A stretch of 64,000 bases of DNA from Donghicola tyrosinivorans (GCF_003003355.1 NZ_PVTQ01000012.1:62001-126000), one strand, 5' to 3'. Counted from the stretch's first letter, positions 51,593 to 60,291 are shown. Translations and numbers: made by a program. The notes: generated from the sequence alone by a model not told the origin.

Positions 51593-52381
51593 ATGAGCAA
51601 GAGATCCAAAGCGGCAGACGTCGAAGATGCAGAAATCGTCGATGACGGCCCCAATCCTGCGGATGAACTAAAAGACGCCATCCGGCTGGCCCTTGAGGCC
51701 GCCGAAGCCGCCAATGATGCCGCCTCCGAAGTGTCGCGCCTGCAAAGCGAAACCTCGGCCGCCGCGGCCCGTCTGGACAAGTTCGGCAACAAGTTAAAGC
51801 CCGTGATGATCGGAACGCTGGTCGGGGCAGCCGTGTCTATCGCGCTTGGCGGTCTGGTCTATTTCAAGACACTGGCCGAGATGCGCCGCACCTCTGCGAC
51901 CCAGATCGAAGCTTTGGCAATGTTCCAAGATAGCGTGACCCAGCTGAACGGTCAGCTTGATGCGGTGAACGGTCTGAGCGAACGCATGGCCAAGCTGGAA
52001 GCTGCCGGAAATGACGGGGTAACCCGTGTGATCGAGGCGCTGACCGGCACGGAAGAAAAGGTGATGACCCAGCTTGAGTCCACAACCTCCGAATCCGGCG
52101 GCATGTCTGCCCAGATGGCCAGTGCGATTACCGACCGGATCGACAGCAGCGCCACCACCACGCGCGAGGCGATCCAGGGCGGCATTTCGGACCTGCAACT
52201 GGCGCTTAGCAAGATGCTGGCAGCGGCTGTGACCAACGCGCCGCCCGCTGCGGCCGCGAAACCCGCAGCGCCCGCCCCTGCGCCAAAACGCACGACCTCT
52301 TCCTCCTCGAAGAAAAGCAGCAGCAGCAGCGCCCGTAAATCCGCGCCGAAAGCAGAGCCCAATCCGTTCAAATTCCCATGA
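51593..52381 (+). CDS. motF: bitopic membrane protein, MotF-like candidate
   Basis: 262 aa from ATG 51593 with TAGGAG upstream. Cytosolic N-terminus with a coiled coil (DAIRLALEAAEAANDAASEV), one membrane segment (~70-92, VMIGTLVGAAVSIALGGLVYF), periplasmic coiled coil (SVTQLNGQLDAVNGLSERMA), then an Ala/Pro/Ser/Lys-rich tail with a Ser run. In R. sphaeroides MotF is a single-span protein needed for Fla1 rotation, encoded beside rpoN2 as I recall; this gene occupies that position and has a sigma-54 promoter. The name is by position and topology, not alignment. Confidence 0.5.
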   Translation: MSKRSKAADVEDAEIVDDGPNPADELKDAIRLALEAAEAANDAASEVSRLQSETSAAAARLDKFGNKLKPVMIGTLVGAAVSIALGGLVYFKTLAEMRRTSATQIEALAMFQDSVTQLNGQLDAVNGLSERMAKLEAAGNDGVTRVIEALTGTEEKVMTQLESTTSESGGMSAQMASAITDRIDSSATTTREAIQGGISDLQLALSKMLAAAVTNAPPAAAAKPAAPAPAPKRTTSSSSKKSSSSSARKSAPKAEPNPFKFP

Positions 52382-53106
52382 GCACAGAACCCGCCTCCAA
52401 CGACACTGATTCCAAATCGCCGCCGGCCCACCGCCTGAAGTTAAAGGCGCTGGACGTGGCGGCGATTGCCCTTGGATTAAAATCTGGGGATGAATTGATT
52501 GCCGTCAATGGCCTGCCCTTTGACGGCGGTGAAATGCAGCTGCGCGAACGGTTTGGCCGCAAAGGGATTACCGTGGCGCTGACCTTCGAGCGCGAGGGCC
52601 GCAAGTTTGTGGTTCTGGCCAGCAATCCCAACCTTGGCACATGGACACGCGGCGCGGAATACGACGCCGCAGAAGCCGCCAAAAACGCCAAGCGCATCCT
52701 GCCCGACGGGCTGATCAACTGGGAGGTCTATCGGGACATCAATGATGTCTACGATCTGCAACAGCAGCGCCCCTCGGCACTGGCGATTGCCCTGACGCCC
52801 CTGTGGCTGGCGCAGATGCGCCTGTGGACGCCGCTGGCGATCTGGGTGGCGACGATCATCGTCACCGCGCCCATCGGCCTATATGTGGTGCTTCTGACGC
52901 AGGTGCTGGCGTGGACCTATTTCTGGAACACCGGCCCCGAATTCTTCCGCCGCGACCGTATCGCACGGGGTATGAAGCCCTTCATGGTCATCGCCGCCTC
53001 ATCCGAGGCCAAGGTGCACGGCTACCTGAAGAAAGAATTCCCCGAGCTGCACTTTGTCTACGATCCCGTCCCCCGCGTTGAAGAGCACGAGGTCGAGGCG
53101 CTGTAA
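52378..53106 (+). CDS. membrane protein with PDZ-like N-terminal domain
   Basis: 242 aa, ATGA overlap with the motF-like gene. Residues ~22-80 look like a PDZ half (AAIALGLKSGDELIAVNGLP, then GITVALTFEREGRKFVVLAS); two hydrophobic segments follow at ~150-190 (PLAIWVATIIVTAPIGLYVV, LLTQVLAWTYFW) and a cytosolic tail. No full family recognised. Coupled translation with a sigma-54-driven gene suggests a motility role, perhaps as a partner of the MotF-like protein. A strong terminator follows. Confidence 0.6.
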   Translation: MSTEPASNDTDSKSPPAHRLKLKALDVAAIALGLKSGDELIAVNGLPFDGGEMQLRERFGRKGITVALTFEREGRKFVVLASNPNLGTWTRGAEYDAAEAAKNAKRILPDGLINWEVYRDINDVYDLQQQRPSALAIALTPLWLAQMRLWTPLAIWVATIIVTAPIGLYVVLLTQVLAWTYFWNTGPEFFRRDRIARGMKPFMVIAASSEAKVHGYLKKEFPELHFVYDPVPRVEEHEVEAL

Positions 53107-53129
53107 CTGCCCCCACTCACGAAAGCATG

Positions 53130-53166
53130 AAACCCGCACAGCCCTAGGGCTGTGCGGGTTTTTCTT
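53130..53166 (+). terminator. strong intrinsic terminator
   Basis: AAACCCGCACAGCCC - TA - GGGCTGTGCGGGTTT plus further T residues: perfect long stem ending the motF-like unit. Confidence 0.95.
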
Positions 53167-53256
53167 TGATCGCACCTCCAACCACACGGGTGGGGGGCCG
53201 AGCCAATTCCAATGGCGGGCAGCGAACGCGGGCAACATCACATGTTCAGACACGAA

Positions 53257-53288
53257 GAAACCCCGTGCCTTGGGGGACACGGGGTTTC
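53257..53288 (-). terminator. terminator of rpoN
   Basis: GAAACCCCGTG - 10 bases - CACGGGGTTTC, perfect 11-bp stem, 43 bases after the rpoN stop. On the minus strand the stem ends in TTTC followed by TTCG, a modest T run. Confidence 0.75.
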
Positions 53289-53331
53289 GGGGGGTGAAGC
53301 CGTCTGGAGGCCGGCTCCGGGGGTAAAGGGA

Positions 53332-54648
53332 TCAGGCGTTCAGTTTCGCCATACGCTTGCGCTGGAAGGACGAAGGGATCTTCAGCATTTCGCGGTATTT
53401 CGCGACGGTGCGGCGGGCTAGATGGGTGCCTTCGTCGGTGATGATCTTGGCCAGCGCGTCGTCGCTGAGGGGACGGTTTGCGTCCTCGTCCTTGACCAGT
53501 TGCTGGATGCGGTGACGGATCGCCGCCGAAGAGGCCGCCTCATCGCCATCGGTGCTGAGGGCGGTGCTGAAGAAGGTCTTCAGGCCAAAGGTGCCCTGCG
53601 GGGTAACGATCAGCATGCCGGTGGTCACGCGGCTGACGGTGCTTTCATGTACGCCAACCTTCTCGGCCACATCCTTGAGGGTCATGGGCACAATATGCGC
53701 GGGGCCATGCTCAAGGAATTTGGCCTGACGGCGGACGATTTCAGCGCCGACCATCATGACGGTCTGGTTGCGATGCTCGACCGCGCGGCGCAGCCAGCGG
53801 GCAAGGTTCAGACGCTCGCCGACGAATTCGGTGGCGGTCTTGTCACGGGTGACGCTTTGGGCCTTGGCCTCATCCACCACAACCGACGGCAGGGTCGAGC
53901 GGTTCAGGTCCACGACCCATCCCTCTTCGCCTTTGGTCACGATCAGATCGGGTTCGCGCTGGGTCACGTCACCATATTCAAAATCTGCACCCGGCTTGGG
54001 GTTCAGGCAGCGCAGCTCTTTCAGAGTGTCGCGAAGGGTGTCCATATCGCAGCCACAAGCGCGAGACAGGCCGTTCAGATCGGCAGCCGCCAGCTTGGGC
54101 AGGTTGTTCAGAACGCCTTCCATCACGGGACTCATCAGGCCCTTGTCGATGGCTTGCAGACGCAGACATTCGGCCAAAGTACGAGCAAACAGACCGGCGG
54201 GTTCAACCTGCTGGATGCGGTCCAGCATATCTTCGGCCTCTTCCATCGTGATGGCGGCACGGAAAGCGATGTCTTCCAGAGGCTCGCTCAACCAACCGCT
54301 GGGTTCGATGCCTTCCAGGAACTGCTCTGCAATCACCCGTTCACGGGCATTGCCGAACATCAGATCGAATTGCGCAGCTACATGACCATAGAGGGAGGGA
54401 GCGTGGTCAGCGGCGCGAGCAGTGATATCGTCATAGTCCGATGCGGAATGCTTCTTCAGCAAAGGCTCACGCAGACGGTCATTGGTGGGGCGGGCCACCT
54501 CAACGAACGGATTCTCTTCCGCTTCGGATTCGATGTAGGATTGAAGGTCCGTGTTGCTCAGTTGCAGAAGGCAGATCGCCTGTTGAAGCTGAGCCGTCAT
54601 CACCAGCGATTGGCGCTGTCCGATTTGTTGAGTGTAGCTGAGTTGCAT
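53332..54648 (-). CDS. rpoN: RNA polymerase sigma-54 factor (flagellar RpoN)
   Basis: 438 aa from ATG 54648, somewhat short for RpoN. Region I: MQLSYTQQIGQRQSLVMTAQ, LQQAICLLQLSNTDLQSYIE. The core-binding part includes EPAGLFARTLAECLRLQAID and PKPGADFEYGDVTQREPDLI. Near the C-terminus are the HTH (LKDVAEKVGVHESTVSRVT) and the RpoN box ARRTVAKYREMLKIPSS. R. sphaeroides has several rpoN copies with one (RpoN2) dedicated to Fla1; location within the locus and the many sigma-54 promoters here imply the same. A sigma-28-like site lies upstream. Confidence 0.95.
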   Translation of the reverse strand: MQLSYTQQIGQRQSLVMTAQLQQAICLLQLSNTDLQSYIESEAEENPFVEVARPTNDRLREPLLKKHSASDYDDITARAADHAPSLYGHVAAQFDLMFGNARERVIAEQFLEGIEPSGWLSEPLEDIAFRAAITMEEAEDMLDRIQQVEPAGLFARTLAECLRLQAIDKGLMSPVMEGVLNNLPKLAAADLNGLSRACGCDMDTLRDTLKELRCLNPKPGADFEYGDVTQREPDLIVTKGEEGWVVDLNRSTLPSVVVDEAKAQSVTRDKTATEFVGERLNLARWLRRAVEHRNQTVMMVGAEIVRRQAKFLEHGPAHIVPMTLKDVAEKVGVHESTVSRVTTGMLIVTPQGTFGLKTFFSTALSTDGDEAASSAAIRHRIQQLVKDEDANRPLSDDALAKIITDEGTHLARRTVAKYREMLKIPSSFQRKRMAKLNA

Positions 54649-54718
54649 GTCGTTCCCTCCTGGAATGACCCAATTAGGGACCCAGTGACGGATTCTCGCA
54701 AGGCAGCTTATTTGACAC

Positions 54719-54745
54719 CTAACGGCTACCCATTCGGGCATTTTA
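54719..54745 (-). promoter_or_regulatory. candidate sigma-28 promoter of rpoN
   Basis: Minus strand TAAAATGC - 11 bases - GCCGTTAG. Its boxes differ from those of flgM (TAAAATGA / GCCGTTTA) at only three positions. It lies 70 bases from the rpoN start. Motif evidence only. Confidence 0.5.
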
Positions 54746-54785
54746 GTAAAAAAGTGAAGAAAATTTCTTCTTATTGAATCTAAAC

Positions 54786-54814
54786 GAAAAAACCCGACGC
54801 CGAGGCGCCGGGTT
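54786..54814 (-). terminator. intrinsic terminator of fliC
   Basis: Minus strand AACCCGGCGCC - TC - GGCGTCGGGTT followed by a T run (complement of 54787-54792). One mismatch in an 11-bp stem, 23 bases after the fliC stop. Confidence 0.92.
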
Positions 54815-54837
54815 GATTCTTGGGTGTCAATTTTCCG

Positions 54838-56304
54838 TCAGCCGCGGAGCAGCGACAGGACGTTCTGGTTCGACGCGTTCGCCTGTGCCAGCATCGAAGT
54901 TGCCGCCTGGCTAAGGATTTTACCGCGTGCCAGATCCGACGATTCTTTGGCGAAGTCGGCGTCAGCAATCTGACTACGTGCAGCTTCCACGTTGGTGGTG
55001 ATGTTGGTCAGGTTCGAGATGGTGCTGTCCAGACGGTTGGAGACCGCACCCAGATCCGAGCGAGACTGCGAAACCTTCGACAGAGCCACGTCCAGAACCT
55101 TGATCGCCTTCGATGCGCCTTCAGCAGTGGTCAGGTCGATATCCGAAACCTTTTCCAGCGAGGAGGTGTTCGAGTCTGCGTCCAGGAAGTCGACGTCTGC
55201 GCCAGCTGCACCACCCGAGACCGAGAAGGCCTTCATCGAGGTGAATTCAACCTGACCTGCAACAGTCGCGTCACCTGCCGAGCCGTCAGCCAACAGAGTC
55301 TGCGATGCGTTGTCGGAGGTGCCGTCACGCTCCAGAGCGGTCACAGTCATTGCAGCGGCCGGAGTGGTCTGCTGGTCTTCGAAGCCCGAGATCGAGATAT
55401 CGTCACCGGTCTTGTCGGTCAGGATGATGGTGCTGTTGTCATCGCCCATCTTCGCAGTCACACCAGTGGTGCCCGCTTTGTTGTTGATGGCGTCACGCAG
55501 ACCGCGCAGGTCGGTGTTGTCAGTCACAGCGACGGTACCAAGGTCGGTGCCGTTCACCGAGAAGGTGACGTTACCAGCAGCGCTCAGCGAGATCTCGGCG
55601 TTGGTTTCTGCCGAAGCGTCCACACCGGTCGAAGCCGATACTTTGTTCACAGCAGCTGCCAGATCTTTTGCCGAAGTGTTCGCTGCGACAGTGATGTCCG
55701 AAGTGCCGGTGTGACCGGTGACCGAGATGGTTTCGCCAGCGATACCGTTGTCGGTTGCATGCGCGTTGCTCTTGATCGAGGTGCTGAAAGAGTGCGAACC
55801 GATTTCGGTCGAGTGCACGCTGTCTACGTTGACTTCGATCGACTGGCCGGTGTCCGCACCGATCTGCAGCTGCTTGCCAGTGAACGAGCCGTCCAGGATC
55901 TTCATACCGTTGAAGGTGGTGTCGGTGGCGACGCGGTTGATCTCGGTGATCAACTGCGAACCTTCCGCCGAGATGTTACCACGGTCGCTAGCGGTGTTCG
56001 TGTCGTTCGACGACTGAACGGCCAGTTCGCGGAGACGCTGCAGCATGTTCGAAACTTCGACCTGTGCGCCTTCGGTGGTGTCCAGCAGGTTCTTGCCGTC
56101 GTTGGCGTTGCGAACCGCTTGATTCAGACCCATGATCTGCGAGGTCATCTTTTCAGCGATGGCCATACCAGCCGAGTCGTCTTTCGCCGAGTTGATGCGC
56201 TTACCAGTCGACAGGCGCTCCATCGAGACTTCCATGTCGGAGTTTGCGCGAGCCATGCTCGCCTGAGCATTGATAGAACCGATATTCGTGTTGATGATGG
56301 CCAT
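54838..56304 (-). CDS. fliC: flagellin FliC
   Basis: 488 aa. Conserved D0/D1 ends: MAIINTNIGSINAQASMARA, RLSTGKRINSAKDDSAGMAI, LLDTTEGAQVEVSNMLQRLR at the N side and NRLDSTISNLTNITTNVEAA, RSQIADADFAKESSDLARGK, ILSQAATSMLAQANASNQNV at the C side. Between lies a ~200-residue variable D2/D3 region rich in Thr/Asp/Gly. The stretch LQRLRELAVQSSNDTN (88-103) is of the enterobacterial type. The only filament gene in the window, flanked by its own terminator and a candidate FliA promoter. Confidence 0.96.
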   Translation of the reverse strand: MAIINTNIGSINAQASMARANSDMEVSMERLSTGKRINSAKDDSAGMAIAEKMTSQIMGLNQAVRNANDGKNLLDTTEGAQVEVSNMLQRLRELAVQSSNDTNTASDRGNISAEGSQLITEINRVATDTTFNGMKILDGSFTGKQLQIGADTGQSIEVNVDSVHSTEIGSHSFSTSIKSNAHATDNGIAGETISVTGHTGTSDITVAANTSAKDLAAAVNKVSASTGVDASAETNAEISLSAAGNVTFSVNGTDLGTVAVTDNTDLRGLRDAINNKAGTTGVTAKMGDDNSTIILTDKTGDDISISGFEDQQTTPAAAMTVTALERDGTSDNASQTLLADGSAGDATVAGQVEFTSMKAFSVSGGAAGADVDFLDADSNTSSLEKVSDIDLTTAEGASKAIKVLDVALSKVSQSRSDLGAVSNRLDSTISNLTNITTNVEAARSQIADADFAKESSDLARGKILSQAATSMLAQANASNQNVLSLLRG

Positions 56305-56356
56305 TGTGGCGTCTCCTGTGTTCGGTTTGGTGTGCGCCCCTCGGCGTCTGATTAGG

Positions 56357-56384
56357 AGAACGGCAGGTCCGCGTTTTTTGTTTA
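56357..56384 (-). promoter_or_regulatory. candidate sigma-28 promoter of fliC
   Basis: Minus strand TAAACAAA - 12 bases - GCCGTTCT, 52 bases from the fliC ATG. The spacer is one base longer than in the other candidates. FliA control of flagellin is expected from the family. Confidence 0.45.
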
Positions 56385-56477
56385 GAAAAAAATGCGTATC
56401 GACCTAAGGCATTGATTCTATTCAGTATCGTTATCCCATATCCATATGCGCATGAGTCTTTGATATATATATAGCGT

Positions 56478-56494
56478 TTGGCACGTCGTTTGCT
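56478..56494 (+). promoter_or_regulatory. sigma-54 promoter of motA-motB
   Basis: TTGGCACGTCGTTTGCT, essentially consensus, GG-N10-GC. 43 bases before motA. An alternating AT stretch (TATATATATA) lies just upstream. Confidence 0.9.
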
Positions 56495-56537
56495 TTGACA
56501 TCACCGAAGCAACATTTGACGGGAGTTCAGACCCCTC

Positions 56538-57302
56538 ATGGATATCGCAACACTTATCGGATTTCTTGGCGCAATGGGCATGATCCTTGGCGCAATGATC
56601 TCTGCAGGCGGCATCGGGCCGTTCATCGACGTACCCTCGATCCTGATCGTTTTCGGGGGCGCGTTCTTTGCAGTTATGTACACAGCCCCTATGGGCGTGT
56701 TCCTTGGTAGCTTTGGCGCGATGGCAAAAGCCTTCATGCCAAAAGCCCCCAAACCCGAAGCCTTGATCGAAACTATGGTCGATCTGTCGAACAAGGCACG
56801 TAAGGACGGCATGATGGCGCTGGAAGGCGCAGAGGTGCCGGACAAGTTCTTTGGCAAAGGACTTCAGATGCTGGTCGATGGTGCGGACGAGCACAAAATG
56901 GCCAAGCAGATGAACCAGGAGATCAAAGCCATGAAAGCCCGCCACGCCGCGGCGCAGGGTGTTTTGAAAGCCTGGGTCGATATCGCCCCTGCAATGGGCA
57001 TGATCGGTACGCTGATCGGTCTGGTGCAGATGCTTGGTAACATGGCCGATCCCAAGTCCATCGGCCCCGCGATGGCGGTGGCCTTGTTGACCACTCTATA
57101 CGGTGCGTTCATCGCGAACGTTCTATTCGGCCCCATGAACACCAAGCTGGAAGGCTACACCGGCGACGAGGTGGTCTACCGCGAGATGGTCATCGAAGGC
57201 CTGCGCAACATCGCCCGCGGCGAGTCGGGCCGGAATGTACAGGAACAGCTGCTTGCGAACCTGCCGCCCAAGGCGCAGGCCAAGATGCAAGACGCCGCCT
57301 AA
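56538..57302 (+). CDS. motA: flagellar motor stator protein MotA
   Basis: 254 aa. Four membrane segments (IATLIGFLGAMGMILGAMIS, IDVPSILIVFGGAFFAVMYT, VLKAWVDIAPAMGMIGTLIG, AMAVALLTTLYGAFIANVLF) with the cytosolic loop that contacts FliG. The conserved Pro of TM3 (D-I-A-P-A-M-G-M-I-G) and the TM4 region are intact. PomA-like (254 aa) rather than E. coli MotA-like in size. 34 bases before motB. Confidence 0.95.
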   Translation: MDIATLIGFLGAMGMILGAMISAGGIGPFIDVPSILIVFGGAFFAVMYTAPMGVFLGSFGAMAKAFMPKAPKPEALIETMVDLSNKARKDGMMALEGAEVPDKFFGKGLQMLVDGADEHKMAKQMNQEIKAMKARHAAAQGVLKAWVDIAPAMGMIGTLIGLVQMLGNMADPKSIGPAMAVALLTTLYGAFIANVLFGPMNTKLEGYTGDEVVYREMVIEGLRNIARGESGRNVQEQLLANLPPKAQAKMQDAA

Positions 57303-57336
57303 AGCAGCATAGAAGACAGAGTAGGGCAAATACGCC

Positions 57337-58518
57337 ATGGCCAAAAAGCCGATCCCCCTTCCCGTTCAGGCCGAAGAAACCCCCGAAGAGGATTGCCCAA
57401 AGTGTCCTCCGGTGGGTGCGCCTGCGTGGATGGCCACATTTGCGGACATGGCAACGCTGCTTATGGCGTTCTTCGTGCTTATTCTGTCCTTTGCCGAATT
57501 CAACCAGCCTAAATTCAAGATGATCGCGGGCAGCCTGAAGAACAGCTTCGGTGTTCAGAAACAGGTGCCCGTGATGGAACAGCCCAAGGGCACCACGATC
57601 CTCAAGCTGGAATTCAGCCCCTCGCCCGATCAGGCGGTGATCAAAGAGATCACGCAGGAAACGACCGAGACCGAGAAAAAGCAGATCGAAACCAAACCCG
57701 ATGAGACCGAAGGTGACGGCGCCCAAGGGGAAGGCGGCGACGCGCAGGATCAGGCCAAGCAAAAGGCAATGGAAGATTTGGCCGATGCCCTATCTGAGGC
57801 GATGCAGTCCGGTGCGATCGAAGCGAACGTGGAAAACGGTCAGGTCACAATGAACTTTAACGGTCAGGCCGAAAGCGCCGAGCAACTGGCCGAACAGCTG
57901 TCCGAAGCCGCAAATGCAATGGCGCAAGCACAGGCCCAGACCGGCGCAAACCCTGATGATGTGAAGATCGGCGGTTTGGCTGATGATCTGAAGCAGATGG
58001 CGGAAATGGCCCAAGGTGCAGGTGCGGGCGAAGGGGCCGGTGGCGGCGCCGAGGCAGGCGATGCCGCCCGCAAGGCCGGTATTGCCGCAGCCGAATTGCA
58101 GGTCGCCCTGCGTCAGGAACTGGGTCAGGGTCTGGTCACGGTGGAACAGGAAGAAGGCAAAGTGAAGATCACTGTTGGCGCAGGCGGGGCCTTCCCGTCG
58201 GGTACCGCAGATCTGACCGCCGAAGCGCAAGAGATCATGTCGCGCATCGCCTTCGCCTCGATGGACGAAAACAGCAGCATCACCGTCACCGGTCACACCG
58301 ACGACGTACCTGTGAACCCGTCCTCCGAATTCCGCGACAACATCGGGCTGGCCGCCGCGCGTGCCTCATCGGTGGTGCGGGAAATGGCGAACTCGGGTCT
58401 GCTTGATGCCTCGCAATTGACCGCCGTGTCGAAAGGCGAAAGCGATCCGGTCGCTGACAACACCACAGCTGAAGGGCGTGAACAGAACCGCCGCATCGAG
58501 ATCGAAATTTCGTATTAA
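57337..58518 (+). CDS. motB: flagellar motor stator protein MotB
   Basis: 393 aa. The single membrane helix carries the ion-carrying Asp at residue 37 (WMATFADMATLLMAFFVLIL). A long Glu/Gln/Gly/Ala-rich linker (~80-260) is unusual in length, and the OmpA-like peptidoglycan-binding domain follows (ISSITVTGHTDDVPV-type: SSITVTGHTDDVPVNPSSEF, LAAARASSVVREMANSGLLD, AEGREQNRRIEIEISY). Whether the motor uses H+ or Na+ cannot be told from this alone. C20 and C23 form a C-x-x-C before the helix (DCPKCPP). Confidence 0.94.
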   Translation: MAKKPIPLPVQAEETPEEDCPKCPPVGAPAWMATFADMATLLMAFFVLILSFAEFNQPKFKMIAGSLKNSFGVQKQVPVMEQPKGTTILKLEFSPSPDQAVIKEITQETTETEKKQIETKPDETEGDGAQGEGGDAQDQAKQKAMEDLADALSEAMQSGAIEANVENGQVTMNFNGQAESAEQLAEQLSEAANAMAQAQAQTGANPDDVKIGGLADDLKQMAEMAQGAGAGEGAGGGAEAGDAARKAGIAAAELQVALRQELGQGLVTVEQEEGKVKITVGAGGAFPSGTADLTAEAQEIMSRIAFASMDENSSITVTGHTDDVPVNPSSEFRDNIGLAAARASSVVREMANSGLLDASQLTAVSKGESDPVADNTTAEGREQNRRIEIEISY

Positions 58519-58521
58519 CCC

Positions 58522-58548
58522 TAATCCTTTTGAAGGATCGGCCGTTAG
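58522..58548 (+). promoter_or_regulatory. candidate sigma-28 promoter of fliD
   Basis: TAATCCTT - 11 bases - GCCGTTAG, starting just after motB and ending 21 bases before fliD. The second box equals that of rpoN. It overlaps a small hairpin (ATCCTT-TTG-AAGGAT). Confidence 0.4.
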
Positions 58549-58569
58549 ATCGGTCAGGAGGTGCCTACA

Positions 58570-60225
58570 ATGGCAGTCGACGTCATCAGTTCTCTGAACA
58601 CAAATGGCTCGGGGTTGAACATCACCCAGCTGGCCAAAGACCTGACTCAGGCCGAGACCAGCGCCAAACGGTCCATCGTGACCGACCGCATCGACAAGGC
58701 CGAAGTATCCCTGTCGGCGCTCGACCGTCTGCGCACCCAGTTTGAAAGCCTAGACAGCGCGGTTGGCGCAGCCGCCAGCGCCAGTGCCACCTCGATCACC
58801 AGCGACAACTCGGCCATCGTCCTGACCTCAGAGGATACCGAAAATCTGGTGATGGGCGACACGACCATTGCGGTAGAACAGATGGCCCAACAACAGGTTC
58901 TGGCCTTTGGCGGATTCTCTGGTGAAACCGACACGCTGGCGGGCGGCACGCTGGTCATCGACTTTGGCAGTTGGGATGACGCAGAACCTTCGGCCTTCAC
59001 CGCTGACGCCACCAAGACCCAGCAAACCATCACCATTGCCGAGGGCACCACGCTGGCTGAACTGGCCGACCAGATCACCGCGCTTGACGGGCTTGCGGCC
59101 TCAATCATCGACGTGGGTGACGGGACGTTCTCGCTTGGGGTGCTGACTGATTACGGCGCAAAGAATGCCGTGCGCTTCACCGCCACGCAGGATGATCCGG
59201 CCTCGACGAATACAGCGATTGATGTGCTGGATATGACCGATCAGGTCGAAGACGTTCAGATGCAGGCGGCCATGAACGCCCAACTGAAGGTCAACGGCAT
59301 CACGATCACCCGCCCAAGCAACGACATCGACGATGTTATTCCGGGCGTCAGTTTTACCGTGGCGGGATATTCCGACTACATGGCCACCGTCTCGGTCGAG
59401 ATCAACACCACTGCCGCCGAAGAGGCGATGCAAGGGCTGGTGGATGCGTTCAACACGACGCTCAAGATGCTGGATACCATGACCGACCGCGGCTATGCGG
59501 GCTCGGCCGCGGGGGATCTGGCGGGGGATTCCGCGATCAACGGCCTGCGGCGTGAATTCGAACGCTCGCTCAATCAGGGGATCTCGGGCTATGGCGATCG
59601 GACCTACTACCTGTCTGACCTTGGTGTGCGCACCGAACGCGATGGCACCCTGACGCTGGACACGAATGCCCTTGAAGATGCGATGACCAACAGCCCGCAG
59701 ATTTTCGAGGCAATCCTGCGCGACGGCCTCAGCAGCCCCACCGCAGGGGTCGAGCTGTCAGGCACCCCCGGCACCACAGCAATCGCGGGCCGCTATTCGC
59801 TGACCCGTGACACCGTCACCGGCACCGCCTTTGTGAACGGGATCGAACTGGTCAATGAAGGCACCGAGGACGGGATTACCACCTACACCGCCACCAGCGG
59901 CAACCTGCGCGGCGTATCCTTCAAGCTGGAAGACGGGGTCGAGAACGCGATCATCGACTTTGGCCGCAGCTTTATCTCGAATTTCCAAGACAGTATGGAC
60001 AAATGGCTCAGCTCGTCCGGCGCGATGTCGCGGCGCGAAAACAGCATTGGCGACTCGATCAGTGATGACAGCACCATGCTGGATTCGATCGACGCCTCCG
60101 CCGAGGCGAAAGAGGCCTACTATCTGACCCGCTTTACCCAGATGGAGATGGTCGTGACCACGCTGAACAACACCGGCGACTATCTGGAAAGCCTGATCGA
60201 CGCGTGGAACAACAGTAACAACTGA
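58570..60225 (+). CDS. fliD: flagellar filament cap protein FliD
   Basis: 551 aa from ATG 58570, with AGGAGGTG as ribosome site; a GTG at 58561 overlaps that site and is not used. N-terminal FliD_N domain (GLNITQLAKDLTQAETSAKR, SIVTDRIDKAEVSLSALDRL, RTQFESLDSAVGAAASASAT) and C-terminal FliD_C (FINTT-like: EAMQGLVDAFNTTLKMLDTM, FTQMEMVVTTLNNTGDYLES). It caps the filament and folds flagellin. fliS and fliT lie in a separate operon. Confidence 0.93.
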   Translation: MAVDVISSLNTNGSGLNITQLAKDLTQAETSAKRSIVTDRIDKAEVSLSALDRLRTQFESLDSAVGAAASASATSITSDNSAIVLTSEDTENLVMGDTTIAVEQMAQQQVLAFGGFSGETDTLAGGTLVIDFGSWDDAEPSAFTADATKTQQTITIAEGTTLAELADQITALDGLAASIIDVGDGTFSLGVLTDYGAKNAVRFTATQDDPASTNTAIDVLDMTDQVEDVQMQAAMNAQLKVNGITITRPSNDIDDVIPGVSFTVAGYSDYMATVSVEINTTAAEEAMQGLVDAFNTTLKMLDTMTDRGYAGSAAGDLAGDSAINGLRREFERSLNQGISGYGDRTYYLSDLGVRTERDGTLTLDTNALEDAMTNSPQIFEAILRDGLSSPTAGVELSGTPGTTAIAGRYSLTRDTVTGTAFVNGIELVNEGTEDGITTYTATSGNLRGVSFKLEDGVENAIIDFGRSFISNFQDSMDKWLSSSGAMSRRENSIGDSISDDSTMLDSIDASAEAKEAYYLTRFTQMEMVVTTLNNTGDYLESLIDAWNNSNN

Positions 60226-60250
60226 TCCGCGTCACAGCCCTAAGCACAAA

Positions 60251-60291
60251 AGAAAAAACGAGCCGCCCTGTTCGCAGGGGCGGCTCGTTTG
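60251..60291. terminator. bidirectional terminator between fliD and fleQ
   Basis: AACGAGCCGCCCTG - TTCG - CAGGGGCGGCTCGTT, one bulged G. The plus strand ends in TTT; the minus strand ends in six T (complement of 60253-60258). It serves both convergent genes. Confidence 0.9.

Noticed and set aside
54705-54721. Minus-strand TAGGTGTCAAATAAGCT upstream of rpoN as sigma-54 site
   Set aside because: GG-N10-GC spacing is met but both boxes are far from consensus; the sigma-28-like site next to it is better.
54820-56355. Long plus-strand frame opposite fliC
   Set aside because: Shadow of the flagellin gene; translation is repetitive and Cys/Arg-rich without family motifs.
56396-56422. Alternative sigma-28 site for fliC ending in GTCGATAC
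   Set aside because: The second box is acceptable (6 of 8) but the first (AATAGAAT) is poor and the distance to the ATG is longer than for the other candidates; the site at 56357-56384 is preferred.
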